Shown: positions 38,222-47,543, counted from the first letter of the stretch. The stretch: DNA of 64,000 nt from Sinorhizobium garamanticum (GCF_029892065.1 NZ_CP120373.1:744001-808000); one strand, 5' to 3'. Notes: generated by a model not told the origin, from the sequence alone. Numbers and translations are program-made.

Positions 38222-38650
38222 ATGCAAGAGGCCTTCGATCTGGAGCGCTTCGTGAAAGCGCAGGAAAGCACGTATCGCGCCGCGCTCGCGGAACTCACCG
38301 CCGGCGCCAAGCGAACCCATTGGATGTGGTTCATCTTTCCGCAGATCGAGGGCCTCGGCCATTCCCCGACGGCGCAATATTATGCACTCGCGAGCCTGGA
38401 CGAGGCGCGGGCCTATCTGAGGCATCCGCTGCTTGGCCACCGCATCCTCGAGTGCACCGAGGCGGTCAACGCCGTTCAAGGCCGGTCCGCGCTCGAGATT
38501 TTCGGCCGACCGGATGATCTCAAGTTTCGCTCGTCCATGACGCTGTTCGAAAAAGCCGCCCCCACGGTCGGTGTCTTCGCGAGGGCGCTCGACCGCTATT
38601 TCGACGGGGAGAGGGATCCGAGGACGCTTGAAAAGCTCGGTGAAGGCTGA
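38222..38650 (+). CDS. DUF1810-family protein
   Basis: A 142-aa soluble protein of the DUF1810 family, with conserved motifs KRTHWMWFIFPQ, GLGHSPTAQYYAL and DDLKFRSSMTLFE. No membrane helix or signal is seen. The family has no established biochemical role. It follows the aldo-keto reductase gene by 49 bp. The GGGGAGGAAGGC site before the ATG supports the start. Confidence 0.82.
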   Translation: MQEAFDLERFVKAQESTYRAALAELTAGAKRTHWMWFIFPQIEGLGHSPTAQYYALASLDEARAYLRHPLLGHRILECTEAVNAVQGRSALEIFGRPDDLKFRSSMTLFEKAAPTVGVFARALDRYFDGERDPRTLEKLGEG

Positions 38651-38670
38651 CGCCGACGTCTTCACAATGT

Positions 38671-38757
38671 CTACAGAACGACAAGCAGGATCAACGTCGA
38701 GAAGACAGCCAGTCCGACGATGACGAGCATGAGTTCCTTCATCATATAGCGATACAT
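38671..38757 (-). CDS. 28-aa single-span membrane peptide
   Basis: MYRYMMKELMLVIVGLAVFS then TLILLVVL, a short polar N-terminus plus one hydrophobic helix. An excellent AAGGAGGG ribosome site stands 4 bp before the ATG at 38757, far stronger than chance. The ORF converges on the DUF1810 gene, from which it is 20 bp away. It is similar in style to other tiny stress-linked membrane peptides, but nothing further can be assigned. Confidence 0.6.
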   Translation of the reverse strand: MYRYMMKELMLVIVGLAVFSTLILLVVL

Positions 38758-39073
38758 AAAACCCTCCTTCCCGGCGGATCGGAGTCGGGAAGCACGCTCT
38801 TTATGTGGGGATCGAGCAAAGGGTTGTTAAGCCGCGGCCTGCACACGACAGCGTGAAGGCGAGCTGCCATCACAGCTGCGCTTCACTCTTCGCTGAGGGA
38901 GAAAGCCGTCTTCGATCGGCAGTAGGCGGCATCAAAGTGCTGCACGCTGCATCGTCGGCGCAGAGGCCTTGATTTTCCCGCATCATTGGGAATGCAGCAC
39001 AATGGAGGGTTGCGATGCCGAGCGGCGGCACTATCTGAAGAACCAGGAGTCCCCGATCATCTGGAACGTGCCC
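38758..39073. other. Intergenic region before the methyltransferase-like gene
   Basis: About 315 bp with no convincing gene. It should hold the minus-strand promoter of the 28-aa ORF and the plus-strand promoter of the methyltransferase-like gene. A longer in-frame start (39002) for the latter reaches into this region. Confidence 0.4.
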
Positions 39074-39751
39074 ATGATCGTCAGGCTGATCGTGCAAACC
39101 GTCATCTGGTTGGCAATCATCGCAGCTGTGCTCTGCGCATCGGCCGGAACCGTCGCCTGGCCGGCCGGATGGACCTTCCTCGCGGTGATGCTGGCGGTCT
39201 CCCTGATCGCGGGACTGTCGCTCGCGCGGCATGATCCGGCACTTCTCAAGGAACGGCTATCGGCACCCATTCAGAAGGGGCAACCCCTCGCCGACAAGGT
39301 GCTCCTCACGGTCATCATTCTGTACGTGTTCGGCTCCTTCGCGTTCATGGCGCTCGATGCGGTGCGGTTCGGGTGGTCGTCGGTTCCGCCATGGGTGCAG
39401 GTGCTCGGCGCGCTGGTGCTCCTGCTTTCCATGGGGCTCAATTATTGGACGTTCAGGGAAAACAGCTTCGCGTCGCCGGTCGTCAAGGTTCAGAGCGAAC
39501 GGGGACAAAGGGTGGTCTCCACCGGGCCCTACCGTTACGTGCGCCATCCCCTCTACGCCGGCGCCCTGCTCTACGTTGCCGGAACGTCGCTGTTCCTCGG
39601 CTCGTGGTGGGGGCTCGCGACGGCGGTTGTGCTGGCGCTGCTGCTCGCCATTCGCATCGGCATCGAGGAAACTGCGCTCCGAGCGGGCCTTGCCGGCTAC
39701 GGCGACTATGCGGCGCGGGTGCGCTACCGCCTCATCCCCTTCGTCTGGTAG
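39074..39751 (+). CDS. Isoprenylcysteine-methyltransferase-like membrane protein
   Basis: A 225-aa polytopic protein (about five helices) of the ICMT/PEMT methyltransferase type. VSTGPYRYVRHPLYAGAL and the C-terminal ALRAGLAGYGDYAARVRYRL are the usual SAM-binding motifs of this group. The likely start is the ATG at 39074, where family members begin; an ATG at 39002 would add 24 residues with no membrane character. No strong ribosome site was seen for either. The methyl acceptor is unknown. Confidence 0.82.
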   Translation: MIVRLIVQTVIWLAIIAAVLCASAGTVAWPAGWTFLAVMLAVSLIAGLSLARHDPALLKERLSAPIQKGQPLADKVLLTVIILYVFGSFAFMALDAVRFGWSSVPPWVQVLGALVLLLSMGLNYWTFRENSFASPVVKVQSERGQRVVSTGPYRYVRHPLYAGALLYVAGTSLFLGSWWGLATAVVLALLLAIRIGIEETALRAGLAGYGDYAARVRYRLIPFVW

Positions 39752-39885
39752 TCAATTGAGTTGCGACGCGATTGCAAGTCGATGCCGGCGTTGATGAACG
39801 ATGAGATCCATCGAAGACCCGACCGCTCAGGAATCACGGTTGCCGATGATCACGAGACCGCCGTGACGGCGCGCTATCCTCGCGC

Positions 39886-40494
39886 TCAGCCCGGGGTGGT
39901 GCGGCCGGCCGCTTCGGAGATCTCCGGATGAGCAAAGCCGTCGCCGTGGGCGGAAGACGGCGACGTCGGCCCCGGCGGCATCAGCAGTTCCTCCAGGAAA
40001 TAGGCGGAGAGCGCGGCGCGACCGGAAAGCTCGGCCTTGTGGTAAACCGAGGTCGCCTGCTGGCGAATTGTCGCTTCACTTGCGCCCCGGATCCGCGCGA
40101 TCTCCTTGTGGCTGAAGCCCTTGAGCAGCAGCAAGCCGACCTCCTGCTCCGCTTGGGTGCAGCCCCAGGCCGCGAATTGGCGCTGGATGGCTGCGCCGAG
40201 TTCCTGAAAGTGGTCGGCAAGGTCGGCGCGCCACTGGGCATTGCTTTCGCGTATGCGCGCGACCTTGTCACGCAGATCGAGGTTGCCCGCTTCCTGTTCG
40301 CGAAGGCGCGAAGAAAGCAGCGCCACGCAGGCGGAGCAGCCGACGAGAAGCGCGATGCTCACCGCTTCCGTCAACACTTCCGCGACTGTTAACTCCTCCT
40401 CCTCTTTCACGACCTCAAGGCCGAGCAACAGCGCGAATGCCGATACCGCACCCGCGACAAGGATCTGTCGGCCACGTCCCCTGGTCCAATCCAT
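39886..40494 (-). CDS. Membrane-anchored LuxR-type regulator
   Basis: A 202-aa protein starting at the ATG of 40494, with GGGGAGGCGAACC before it. Two membrane helices (about residues 10-25 and 44-62) come first, then a coiled-coil (SSRLREQEAGNLDLRDKVARI and onward). A LuxR-type helix-turn-helix follows: EVGLLLLKGFSHKEIARIRGAS and EATIRQQATSVYHKAEL. No receiver or autoinducer domain is present. Such membrane-anchored LuxR proteins may sense membrane state directly. The gene is 105 bp downstream of the DUF4114 gene on the same strand. Confidence 0.82.
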   Translation of the reverse strand: MDWTRGRGRQILVAGAVSAFALLLGLEVVKEEEELTVAEVLTEAVSIALLVGCSACVALLSSRLREQEAGNLDLRDKVARIRESNAQWRADLADHFQELGAAIQRQFAAWGCTQAEQEVGLLLLKGFSHKEIARIRGASEATIRQQATSVYHKAELSGRAALSAYFLEELLMPPGPTSPSSAHGDGFAHPEISEAAGRTTPG

Positions 40495-40599
40495 GGTTCG
40501 CCTCCCCAAGTCGTCACGGTGGCCCCGCAACGTGCCGTGCCGTGGGGGATTTTGCGCCCGCGGGCCGGGTTCCGCAACAGACGGGCGCAAAATGCGGGC

Positions 40600-42339
40600 T
40601 CAGGCGAAGAAGAAACCATCGGCACTCGGCGCGGCGCCGGAGGCTGCGACATCGACCTCGCCCGCGACGATCAAATCGGTACCGTCGAACCAATCATCGT
40701 GGATGCGTTCGCCAAAGGAGAAGGCCCAATCCTCGGCCACGACCAAATGGCCGCCGCTGGCGCCGGAATCGGCGATGCGCCTCTCGTACAGTGCCGTGTC
40801 GGCGAACTGGAAAGTGTCGCCGGCCAGCCAGTCATCGAGCCAGTCTCCGAGCTGGTCCTCGGCCTGATCCTCGACTTGGTCGTCGGCTTGGTCGTCGGCT
40901 GGGAGGTCACCTGCGCTGACGCTGTTCGGCTGGCCGCCACCTGTCACTCCGGTCTTTGCGCCGGCTTCGCGCACGAGCTGGCCGAGCATCTCGGACGCGA
41001 TCGGCGCATCGCTGACCGCGACGATCGCGTCGTTGAAATCGCCGTCATAGTCGGGACTGGTGTTCAACCGGTCTTCGAAGCCGACAATCTCGATCCCGGC
41101 AGTCCCCGGCACCTTCGAGGAAAGCCCGATCGCCTGCATGCTGCCGGCGGGGTTCAACAGATTTGTACCGTCATCGGCCCCGAGCGCGCTCAAGGGCTGA
41201 ATCGGCAAGATGTTGCCGGCATCGTCCATGACAGTGGGGGCAAAGAGGTCGCTCATGCCCGCCGGCGCGCCGGTCAGCAGGTTTTTGAGGTGCAGCCCGC
41301 CATCGGCATACTGGCCCAGGTCAACGCCGATCTCGTCGGTGCCGCGCACGAGGAACAGGCACAGAGACTGGCCGTCCGGCACATCCAGAGATACCGAGGT
41401 GCCGCCCGCCGCATCGGAGAGATCCGACACGAGTATGCGCGCTTCGCTGAAGGCACCGGTCGCCGCGTCCACGAAATAGGCACCCAGCGCATCAGCGCTG
41501 TCGGTGGAACCGCCGATCACCGTCACCTGCTTCGTCGTCCCGGTCCCGGTGAAGTCCGCCACATTGAGGTCAAGCACGTCCGGGAGATTCTTTACCTCCT
41601 TGCCTTCTTGAAGTTTCGCCAGAGCAGGCGTGACGTCGTCCGTGTCGTCTGGATCCGGCACGCCGACCACGCCTTGTCGGTAGAGGTCAACCGTCGACGT
41701 CGTCGTGCCGTCCGGCGCAAGGGCGGTTTCGGTGATCAGGCCCACTCCGGGGGCGTAATATTTGAACTCGGCACCGGTAGAGAGGGCAGAGCTGTCGATG
41801 ATCTTGATCACGTCGTCAAATTGCCCGAACGGTGTTTTGACGCTGAGCCCGGTCTCCGCGAGGATGCTTTCGTCCTCGGCGATACCCGGCGCGAATTCGA
41901 GATAATAGGCCGTGCCGAATTCCGGAGTCGCCTTCATCGCCCAGCCCGGCTGGTTGCCGGGATCATCGGCCGACCACTGGCCTTCGTGGTTGACGCCGAT
42001 GAAATTGCCGTCGTCGTCGTATTCGTAATTGACGACGATCTCGCCGAAGTACCAGACATTGCCTTCGGTGTCCTGTGCATACCAATCGAAGGTGTCCTCG
42101 AGAATAACGTCGTCCTCGTAGACGGTGTCGCGGATCACGCTCGTGCTCACGCCACGGACCTCAAAGGTCGCAGAAGTGGTGAAGAGGTCGTTGCGCTCCG
42201 TCGTAACCTCGCCGGTATCGGGATCTATCTCATCGCCCTTGTAACTCAAGACGTGACCGGGGATCAGCGGGAGGTAAGGGTTGTCGATCGGTGCTCCGGG
42301 AACGAAGGTCGCTGCACCGAAATCGGGTAAGATGGCCAT
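40600..42339 (-). CDS. Large acidic DUF4114-domain protein
   Basis: A 579-aa strongly acidic protein. The first ~230 residues are an unassigned beta-rich domain (LSYKGDEIDPDTGEV, FDWYAQDTEGNVWYFGE). A DUF4114 module near residues 330-465 ends in the tell-tale YDGDFNDAIVAVSD. An Asp-rich low-complexity stretch (PADDQADDQVEDQAEDQ, about 490-515) follows. No signal peptide is seen; DUF4114 proteins are often exported, some by type I systems, but no RTX nonapeptide is visible. The ATG at 42339 is preceded by GGAGGACATGCC. Confidence 0.75.
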   Translation of the reverse strand: MAILPDFGAATFVPGAPIDNPYLPLIPGHVLSYKGDEIDPDTGEVTTERNDLFTTSATFEVRGVSTSVIRDTVYEDDVILEDTFDWYAQDTEGNVWYFGEIVVNYEYDDDGNFIGVNHEGQWSADDPGNQPGWAMKATPEFGTAYYLEFAPGIAEDESILAETGLSVKTPFGQFDDVIKIIDSSALSTGAEFKYYAPGVGLITETALAPDGTTTSTVDLYRQGVVGVPDPDDTDDVTPALAKLQEGKEVKNLPDVLDLNVADFTGTGTTKQVTVIGGSTDSADALGAYFVDAATGAFSEARILVSDLSDAAGGTSVSLDVPDGQSLCLFLVRGTDEIGVDLGQYADGGLHLKNLLTGAPAGMSDLFAPTVMDDAGNILPIQPLSALGADDGTNLLNPAGSMQAIGLSSKVPGTAGIEIVGFEDRLNTSPDYDGDFNDAIVAVSDAPIASEMLGQLVREAGAKTGVTGGGQPNSVSAGDLPADDQADDQVEDQAEDQLGDWLDDWLAGDTFQFADTALYERRIADSGASGGHLVVAEDWAFSFGERIHDDWFDGTDLIVAGEVDVAASGAAPSADGFFFA

Positions 42340-42726
42340 GGCATGTCCTCCGAGGTGAACGCGTCGCGGACGCGCCCCAACCGCCCGCTCGCCGTTGCAG
42401 CATGCGGCGGTTTGCCCTTTCGCGGAAATCCGGCAGGTGTGACGCGGAAAAGACTCAAGTGGTTCAAAGACTTGGGCGACCCATCCCACGGATGTGAGAT
42501 GTGCAGGCCGCCAGATCGTCCAATCCTCTGGATCCCGCTCGCGGGAACAGTGTGTCGGATGCCTCCCCCTTCGCGGCGACATTGGTGGAAGGCACTTCAT
42601 GCGCTATGGTCGGTCTCAAGTGTCAAACAGGAACCGACGGCATGCGGATTTCGCTTTATACGAAAGGGAGCAAGGGGAAGTTCGACCGGCGGCAAGCGGT
42701 CGGCGCGAGGAACTGACCGGATCGGT
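42340..42726. other. Divergent control region of the DUF4114 and outer-membrane genes
   Basis: A 387-bp gap. A short frame at 42501-42716 shows no recognisable protein. The region presumably contains the promoters of both flanking genes; no specific site could be identified. Confidence 0.4.
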
Positions 42727-43920
42727 ATGCGTCTTCTCGCCTTCGTCCGCGCCGGCACGCTGTTGCTGGCCCTCCCAACCACAGCAATGGCCGAAGACGC
42801 CGTGCCGGCGCTCGCCGAAGGCTGCACTGCGCCCTGTGCCGGGTACGACGTTTCCGCGGAGATCCAGAACGACTGGTTGTTTGCCGCCAGCCCCTCGCTT
42901 CTGAGATCCGACGAATTGCAGCCGACGCTTACAGTCGATCTGTTCTTCGCGCCGACGGACTATTTGCGGTTCGTCACGTCCATCATCACGGAGCCGGTTG
43001 TCGAGCCAGAGCCTGGCGAGAACATGATTTTCGAAGGGATCGGCACCTATCTGGCCGAACTCTACACCACCGTCGAAGCGGGCCCGGCGACCATGAGGCT
43101 CGGAAAATTCGATACGATCTTCAGCCTTGCCAGCGAAGTCGCGCCCGGTATCAACGCCACCGAACTGGTCTCGGATTTCGACGCGGATGAGCGCGTCGGC
43201 GCCGAGATCGTGTTCGACTTCGACGGTCTCGGGATGGACCAGGCCCTGGCCGCAAGTGCGTTCACGACCGACCGATCGATCTTCAGCGATTCCCTTCTCA
43301 CCAACCGGGAGCGGACGCGCCTGTCGGATGGTGGCGCCGGTAACACCGATGGCCTGTCTTCGCTCTCGCTTGTCCTTGACGGCTGCAGAGGGGCAGAGCC
43401 GACGGATTGCTACATGGACGGTGATTTCGGCTACCGGCTGGGCTTCCGGTACCAGAGGGCCGGAGAGCCTACCGGCGAGGATGTGGAAGAAGGGCTCACA
43501 CCTGAAGACGAGCTGGCCTACCTGGCATCCACGACCGCAAGTCTGGAGATGAACGACATGACGCTGAGGCTGCTCGGCGAGGCGGCCTATCTCCGCCATT
43601 TCGACAGCGGTCCGGATGATGCGCTGGTCCTCACCGGCTCCGCTGCGCTTGAAGTGGAGCCCTTGACTTACGTCGCGACCTATACCCGGCAGCTAAATCT
43701 TGTTGCCGGTGGTCCGGACACACGCGAGCAATTGGCTGATCTCGAGGTCATCTACGAGCCCGACGACGAGCAAGGCGAAGACATGCCATTCGAAGGGACG
43801 GGGTGGACACTCGCCGCTGCTTACACCTTTGCACGCAATGCCGATGAGGAAACCGCTCACATCTTCAGCGTTCGAGCGGTTTTCGATTTCGACGGAGACG
43901 TGGAGTTCGACGCGCCGTGA
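42727..43920 (+). CDS. Predicted outer-membrane beta-barrel protein
   Basis: A 397-aa protein with a cleavable signal peptide (MRLLAFVRAGTLLLALPTTA then MAEDA). It then alternates hydrophobic and polar residues as in a barrel (LTVDLFFAPTDYLRFVTSII, AGPATMRLGKFDTIFSLASE) and ends in an aromatic-rich strand, VFDFDGDVEF. It is very acidic (EPEPGENM, DDEQGEDMPFEG). No close family is recognised. It is divergent from the DUF4114 gene, suggesting they act in the same surface or transport process. Confidence 0.7.
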   Translation: MRLLAFVRAGTLLLALPTTAMAEDAVPALAEGCTAPCAGYDVSAEIQNDWLFAASPSLLRSDELQPTLTVDLFFAPTDYLRFVTSIITEPVVEPEPGENMIFEGIGTYLAELYTTVEAGPATMRLGKFDTIFSLASEVAPGINATELVSDFDADERVGAEIVFDFDGLGMDQALAASAFTTDRSIFSDSLLTNRERTRLSDGGAGNTDGLSSLSLVLDGCRGAEPTDCYMDGDFGYRLGFRYQRAGEPTGEDVEEGLTPEDELAYLASTTASLEMNDMTLRLLGEAAYLRHFDSGPDDALVLTGSAALEVEPLTYVATYTRQLNLVAGGPDTREQLADLEVIYEPDDEQGEDMPFEGTGWTLAAAYTFARNADEETAHIFSVRAVFDFDGDVEFDAP

Positions 43921-43926
43921 GGTGGG

Positions 43927-44691
43927 TCACCGTCTACGGTCATGTTCGGTTTTCCCGCCGCTCCGGCTCCTTGGAGTCCATGACGTATATGATCTAGCCG
44001 ACGGCTCTCTCCGCTCGGATCGGATATGGGCGAGCGGGCTGATGCCGAGCCATAGCGGGAAGACCTTGCGAAGCCTTGCGCTGCCGTCCAGCTCTATCGC
44101 CCCGTGATGGAGTGCCGAAGCAAACGGCAGGTCACCACGCCAAATTCGTGTCAGGTCGATAAGTGAGACGATGACATAGAGCTGCGCGTCGCGGTCGGGC
44201 GGCTTCAGGCAGAGTTCACAGGTGCCGTCTTGATTGAGGAACCACCAGTGGCGCTTATTCTCCGCCTGGTCTGTGAGCTCGAATTGAATGACGACGCGTT
44301 CGGTACCGAACAGCTCAGGATGCGCCCCCTTTTGAAGGGCCCAGAGTAGCAGGCCGAGATCGACCTCATGTTCCGCCAAGGTCCGCCGCGACCATCGCTG
44401 GCCCCATTCTCCGAGCGCCATGATGATCGGGACGAACTCCTTGCCGGCATGCGTCAACCGATAGGTCGGACCGCGCCCGTCGTCGGAAACGGACCGGACG
44501 ATGACGCCCTCCGCCTCGAGCTTCTTCAGCCTCGACGACAGGAGCGTCGGCGAAGCCAGGGGCACGCCGCGCTGCAGCTCGGAAAAGCGGGTGGCGCCGA
44601 ACGCAAGGTCGCGCAGGATCAAAGCCGTCCAGCGCTCGCAAAAGATCTCGGCGGCCTTGGCGATCGGGCAGAACTGGTTGTAGCTCCTCAT
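43927..44691 (-). CDS. HxlR-family transcriptional regulator
   Basis: A 254-aa protein with the winged-helix HxlR DNA-binding domain in its first ~105 residues (CPIAKAAEIFCERWTALILR, FSELQRGVPLASPTLLSSRL). A C-terminal SCP2-like domain (about 115-215) extends well beyond the usual ~120 aa. The start is the ATG at 44691, with AAGGAAG upstream. It is divergent from the methyltransferase gene with a 126-bp gap, the usual layout for a regulator and its target. Confidence 0.85.
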   Translation of the reverse strand: MRSYNQFCPIAKAAEIFCERWTALILRDLAFGATRFSELQRGVPLASPTLLSSRLKKLEAEGVIVRSVSDDGRGPTYRLTHAGKEFVPIIMALGEWGQRWSRRTLAEHEVDLGLLLWALQKGAHPELFGTERVVIQFELTDQAENKRHWWFLNQDGTCELCLKPPDRDAQLYVIVSLIDLTRIWRGDLPFASALHHGAIELDGSARLRKVFPLWLGISPLAHIRSERREPSARSYTSWTPRSRSGGKTEHDRRR

Positions 44692-44817
44692 CACGATCAC
44701 TTCCTTTCGCGCGGCAGTTTACACCCGGCAGGATTGCGATCCCACTACAGATCGTGAAGTAGCCACCAAACCCGCCAAGTGGTGAAATGGCGTCCTCGAA
44801 AGCCGAAGGAGGGTTTC

Positions 44818-45627
44818 ATGTCGGAACATGACAGCGACGGGATCCAGGAACATAACCGCGAGGCGGCAGCAATCTGGGGAGCAGGCGGCAGGCACTACGA
44901 CCTTGTCAGCTTCGCCATCTCGGACGCGCTGGCACATACTGTCCAGCGATTGAGCCCGAAGCCGGGTGACAAAGTGCTCGACGTTGCCACCGGCACCGGC
45001 TGGAGCGCGCGCAATGCAGCGCGCTTCGGCGCAGACGTCAAAGCGATCGACATATCGGCGGATCTGATCGACGCGGCCCGGCGGCTTTCGACCGGTGTCG
45101 AGCCGGCGATCGACTATCGTGTCGCCGATGCCGAGAACCTGCCCTTCCCGGACGAAAGCTTCGACAAGGTGCTCTCGACCTTCGGCGTGATATTCGCCGG
45201 GGACCATCGCCGTGCGGCGAGCGAACTGGCGCGGGTCTGCCGCAAAGGAGGACGGCTCTGCATGTCGGCTTGGTCGCCGACGGGCGCTGTTGCCCGCTTC
45301 TTCGCTGTGATCGGCGCTCACGCGCCGCCACCGAAGGAATCGCCGCTCTCTTGGGGCGATCCGGCCTATGTCGAAGACCTGCTCGGGCGGGAATTCACAC
45401 TCACTTTCGAACCCGGAACCAACAACGCCTACCATGAAAGCGTCGAAGCGATCTGGAACTGGTACCTGCGCGGCTTCGGGCCGTTGCGGATGCTTTACGA
45501 AGGTTTGAACGAGGGCGAACGGGCCGCGCTGAAGCGCGACGTCGATGCCTATCACGCGCACTACCAGGTCGAGGCCGGGCTCCACATCAGGCGCGAGTAT
45601 CTCGTGGTCATTGGCGAGAAGCGATGA
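44818..45627 (+). CDS. Class I SAM-dependent methyltransferase
   Basis: A 269-aa Rossmann-fold methyltransferase. Motif I DVATGTGWSARNAARFG, IDISADLIDAA and the FDKVLSTFGVIFA motif are clear. The UbiE/COQ5-like HNREAAAIWGAGGRHYD start suggests a small-molecule acceptor. AAGGAGG lies 6 bp before the ATG. It is divergent from the HxlR regulator, which probably controls it. The acceptor is unknown. Confidence 0.88.
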   Translation: MSEHDSDGIQEHNREAAAIWGAGGRHYDLVSFAISDALAHTVQRLSPKPGDKVLDVATGTGWSARNAARFGADVKAIDISADLIDAARRLSTGVEPAIDYRVADAENLPFPDESFDKVLSTFGVIFAGDHRRAASELARVCRKGGRLCMSAWSPTGAVARFFAVIGAHAPPPKESPLSWGDPAYVEDLLGREFTLTFEPGTNNAYHESVEAIWNWYLRGFGPLRMLYEGLNEGERAALKRDVDAYHAHYQVEAGLHIRREYLVVIGEKR

Positions 45628-45816
45628 AGTTCCCCGCTGCGCCGGGCGCTATTTGGGCATCGCCTCGAGGAGTTGCCCGTTCCGGTTTACTGTTTCCTTC
45701 GTACCCGATTTCAGGAAACATGCAGTAGATCCAGCACGTCATTCGGCAGCGAATCGCTCTTCCCGGCTCTGTCCTGACGCCACGGAACTGTTGGAAAACA
45801 AGCATTTCGAAGGAAA
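45628..45816. other. Gap with partial RIME element
   Basis: 189 bp after the methyltransferase gene with no gene seen. A fragment at 45686-45728 (ACTGTTTCCTTCGTACCC...AGGAAACATGCAGTAG) is only the second half of a RIME element. Confidence 0.5.
45686..45728 (+). repeat. Half RIME-type element
   Basis: Keeps the second palindrome TGTTTCCTTCGTACCC...CAGGAAACATGCAGTAG; the first hairpin of the element is missing. Confidence 0.6.
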
Positions 45817-45893
45817 TGGCGCACCCGAAGAGATTCGAACTCCTGACCCCCAGATTCGTAGTCTGGTGCTCTATCCAGCTGAGCTACGGGTGC
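45817..45893 (-). tRNA. tRNA-Arg (anticodon ACG)
   Basis: The minus strand reads GCACCCGTAGCTCAGCTGG..., with CCAGA/TCTGG as anticodon stem and loop CTACGAA (anticodon ACG). The T-arm (GTTCGAATC) is normal, the acceptor stem GCACCCG/CGGGTGC pairs fully, and the 3' CCA is encoded. It is 77 nt long including CCA. Confidence 0.97.
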
Positions 45894-46061
45894 TTGCCTG
45901 AAGCGATGAAAACCGCTTGCGTGGCGATCCTCTACTGGGTCCTTTCGGCGATTGCAAGCGCCTTTCGGGAAAAATTTCATTTTTGCGACGACAGTGGATA
46001 AGGCTCGGAAGGAGCGATCACGGCCCGGCGATAGGAACGCCGGCGGCCCGAGGACCGAATA

Positions 46062-47543
46062 TCAGGGCCGCGCTTTCGAGCGGAAAGCGTCCAACGGCAC
46101 TGGGCGATCCGGCAGTTCGATGCGGAACAGCGTACCGGGCGTCGGCTTTTCGACGAGTGCGATCGTACCGCCGTGGGCGAGCACCAGTTCGCGGGCGATG
46201 GCGAGCCCGAGGCCCGTGCCGCCGGAGCGCGCCGAGCCGCGAAAGGCGGCAAACAGGTTTTCGCGCGCCTTGGCCGGCATGCCCGGCCCCGTGTCGTCGA
46301 TGGAAATCGTAACCACGCTTCCGGTTCGCATGGCCGAAACGGAGATCGACCTGCTGCGGCCGTCCTCCGGCTCGTGGTTCGTCAGCGCCTCGACGGCGTT
46401 GCGGCAGATATTGTGGACGACGCGGAAAAGCTGCTCGCTGTCGGCGTCGACCACGACGTCGTCCCGTATCTGGATCTCGAAATCGATGCCGCTCTGGCGA
46501 TCGATGGCGAGAAGTTCGGCGACATCCTCGACGAGCGGACGCAGCGCGACAAAGCGGCGATGCGGCTCTGCCTCCGCCGTGCGCCCGTAGGAGAGAACCT
46601 CCTGCGTATAGCCGACGGCGCGGTCTATTGTCCTCAGCAGCGTCGGCGCGAAGCGCTTGACCACCGGATCATCGACATCGGCGAGCCGGTCGGAGATGAG
46701 TTGCGCGGACGAGAGAATGTTGCGCATGTCGTGGTTGATCTTCGAAACAGCGAGGCCGAGTTCGGCGAGGCTCTTCTGCTGTTTCAAGGTTTTCTGCAGT
46801 TCGCGCTGCATGCTCGCGAGGTGCTGACCGGCGACCGCCAGTTCATCGCCGCCCTCCGGCGGAACGAGGAGTCGCTCCGGGCTGGACGGCTCTTCGGAAA
46901 ACTCCTGCATGCTCGTCGTCATCCGCCTGATCGGCACGATCAGCATGCGGTTGATGGCGAGAAAGATCAGTGCCGCCGTAATCAACGAAATCGCGATCGA
47001 CAGAAGGAAAACGTTGCGCGAATAGACGAGCATCGCCTTGCGCAGGCCGGCGTCCTTCATCACCAGTTCGATCGTCGCATCGCTTTCGCCGAGCGGGCCA
47101 TAGACGCGCACGATCCGCTTGCCGCCGAAGAGCAGCGTGTCGAAGGCATCGCGTATTGCAGCGACGGGGGTGAAGTTAGCGATGTCGTATTCGCCGTCGA
47201 TTGCCGGCGGCATGTCGACAGTGGCGATCATCCGCGACGCATCCTTGCGGCGAATGACGATGGCCTTGGTTCCGGTGGCCATCAACGTGTCGCGCTGCAC
47301 TGCCCGCGGAAGCTCGACGTTCTGCAGCCCGTCGACCACGACGGCCGCAGCGGCCACCGTGTTCAATCGATCCTGAAGCCAGCGGATCCGCATGTTGGCG
47401 ACCGAAGGCACGAAGATCAGCACTTCCGCCAGCATGACGAATGCCACGGTCAAAAGCAGCAGCTTGCCGGAGAGCCCGCGAAGGAACCCCACGGCCGCTC
47501 GGGGCTTCGCACTCGCATTGGCCGGACGCGCGTCTTCCACCAT
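46062..47543 (-). CDS. Orphan sensor histidine kinase
   Basis: A 493-aa membrane sensor. Two membrane helices (about residues 29-46 and 176-196) flank a periplasmic domain, followed by a HAMP domain. The phosphoacceptor motif reads SKINHDMRNILSSAQ instead of SHELRTPL. The C-terminal ATPase has N (VVHNICRNAVEAL), G1 (DDTGPGMP) and G2 (GGTGLGLAIA) boxes. The -INHDMRN- box is typical of a distinct HisKA subclass. No response regulator is adjacent, so the partner and signal are unknown. Confidence 0.88.
   Translation of the reverse strand: MVEDARPANASAKPRAAVGFLRGLSGKLLLLTVAFVMLAEVLIFVPSVANMRIRWLQDRLNTVAAAAVVVDGLQNVELPRAVQRDTLMATGTKAIVIRRKDASRMIATVDMPPAIDGEYDIANFTPVAAIRDAFDTLLFGGKRIVRVYGPLGESDATIELVMKDAGLRKAMLVYSRNVFLLSIAISLITAALIFLAINRMLIVPIRRMTTSMQEFSEEPSSPERLLVPPEGGDELAVAGQHLASMQRELQKTLKQQKSLAELGLAVSKINHDMRNILSSAQLISDRLADVDDPVVKRFAPTLLRTIDRAVGYTQEVLSYGRTAEAEPHRRFVALRPLVEDVAELLAIDRQSGIDFEIQIRDDVVVDADSEQLFRVVHNICRNAVEALTNHEPEDGRSRSISVSAMRTGSVVTISIDDTGPGMPAKARENLFAAFRGSARSGGTGLGLAIARELVLAHGGTIALVEKPTPGTLFRIELPDRPVPLDAFRSKARP

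Noticed and set aside
42501..42716. 71-codon plus frame in the DUF4114/outer-membrane divergent gap
   Set aside because: No recognisable features and no good ribosome site; overlaps the likely promoter region.
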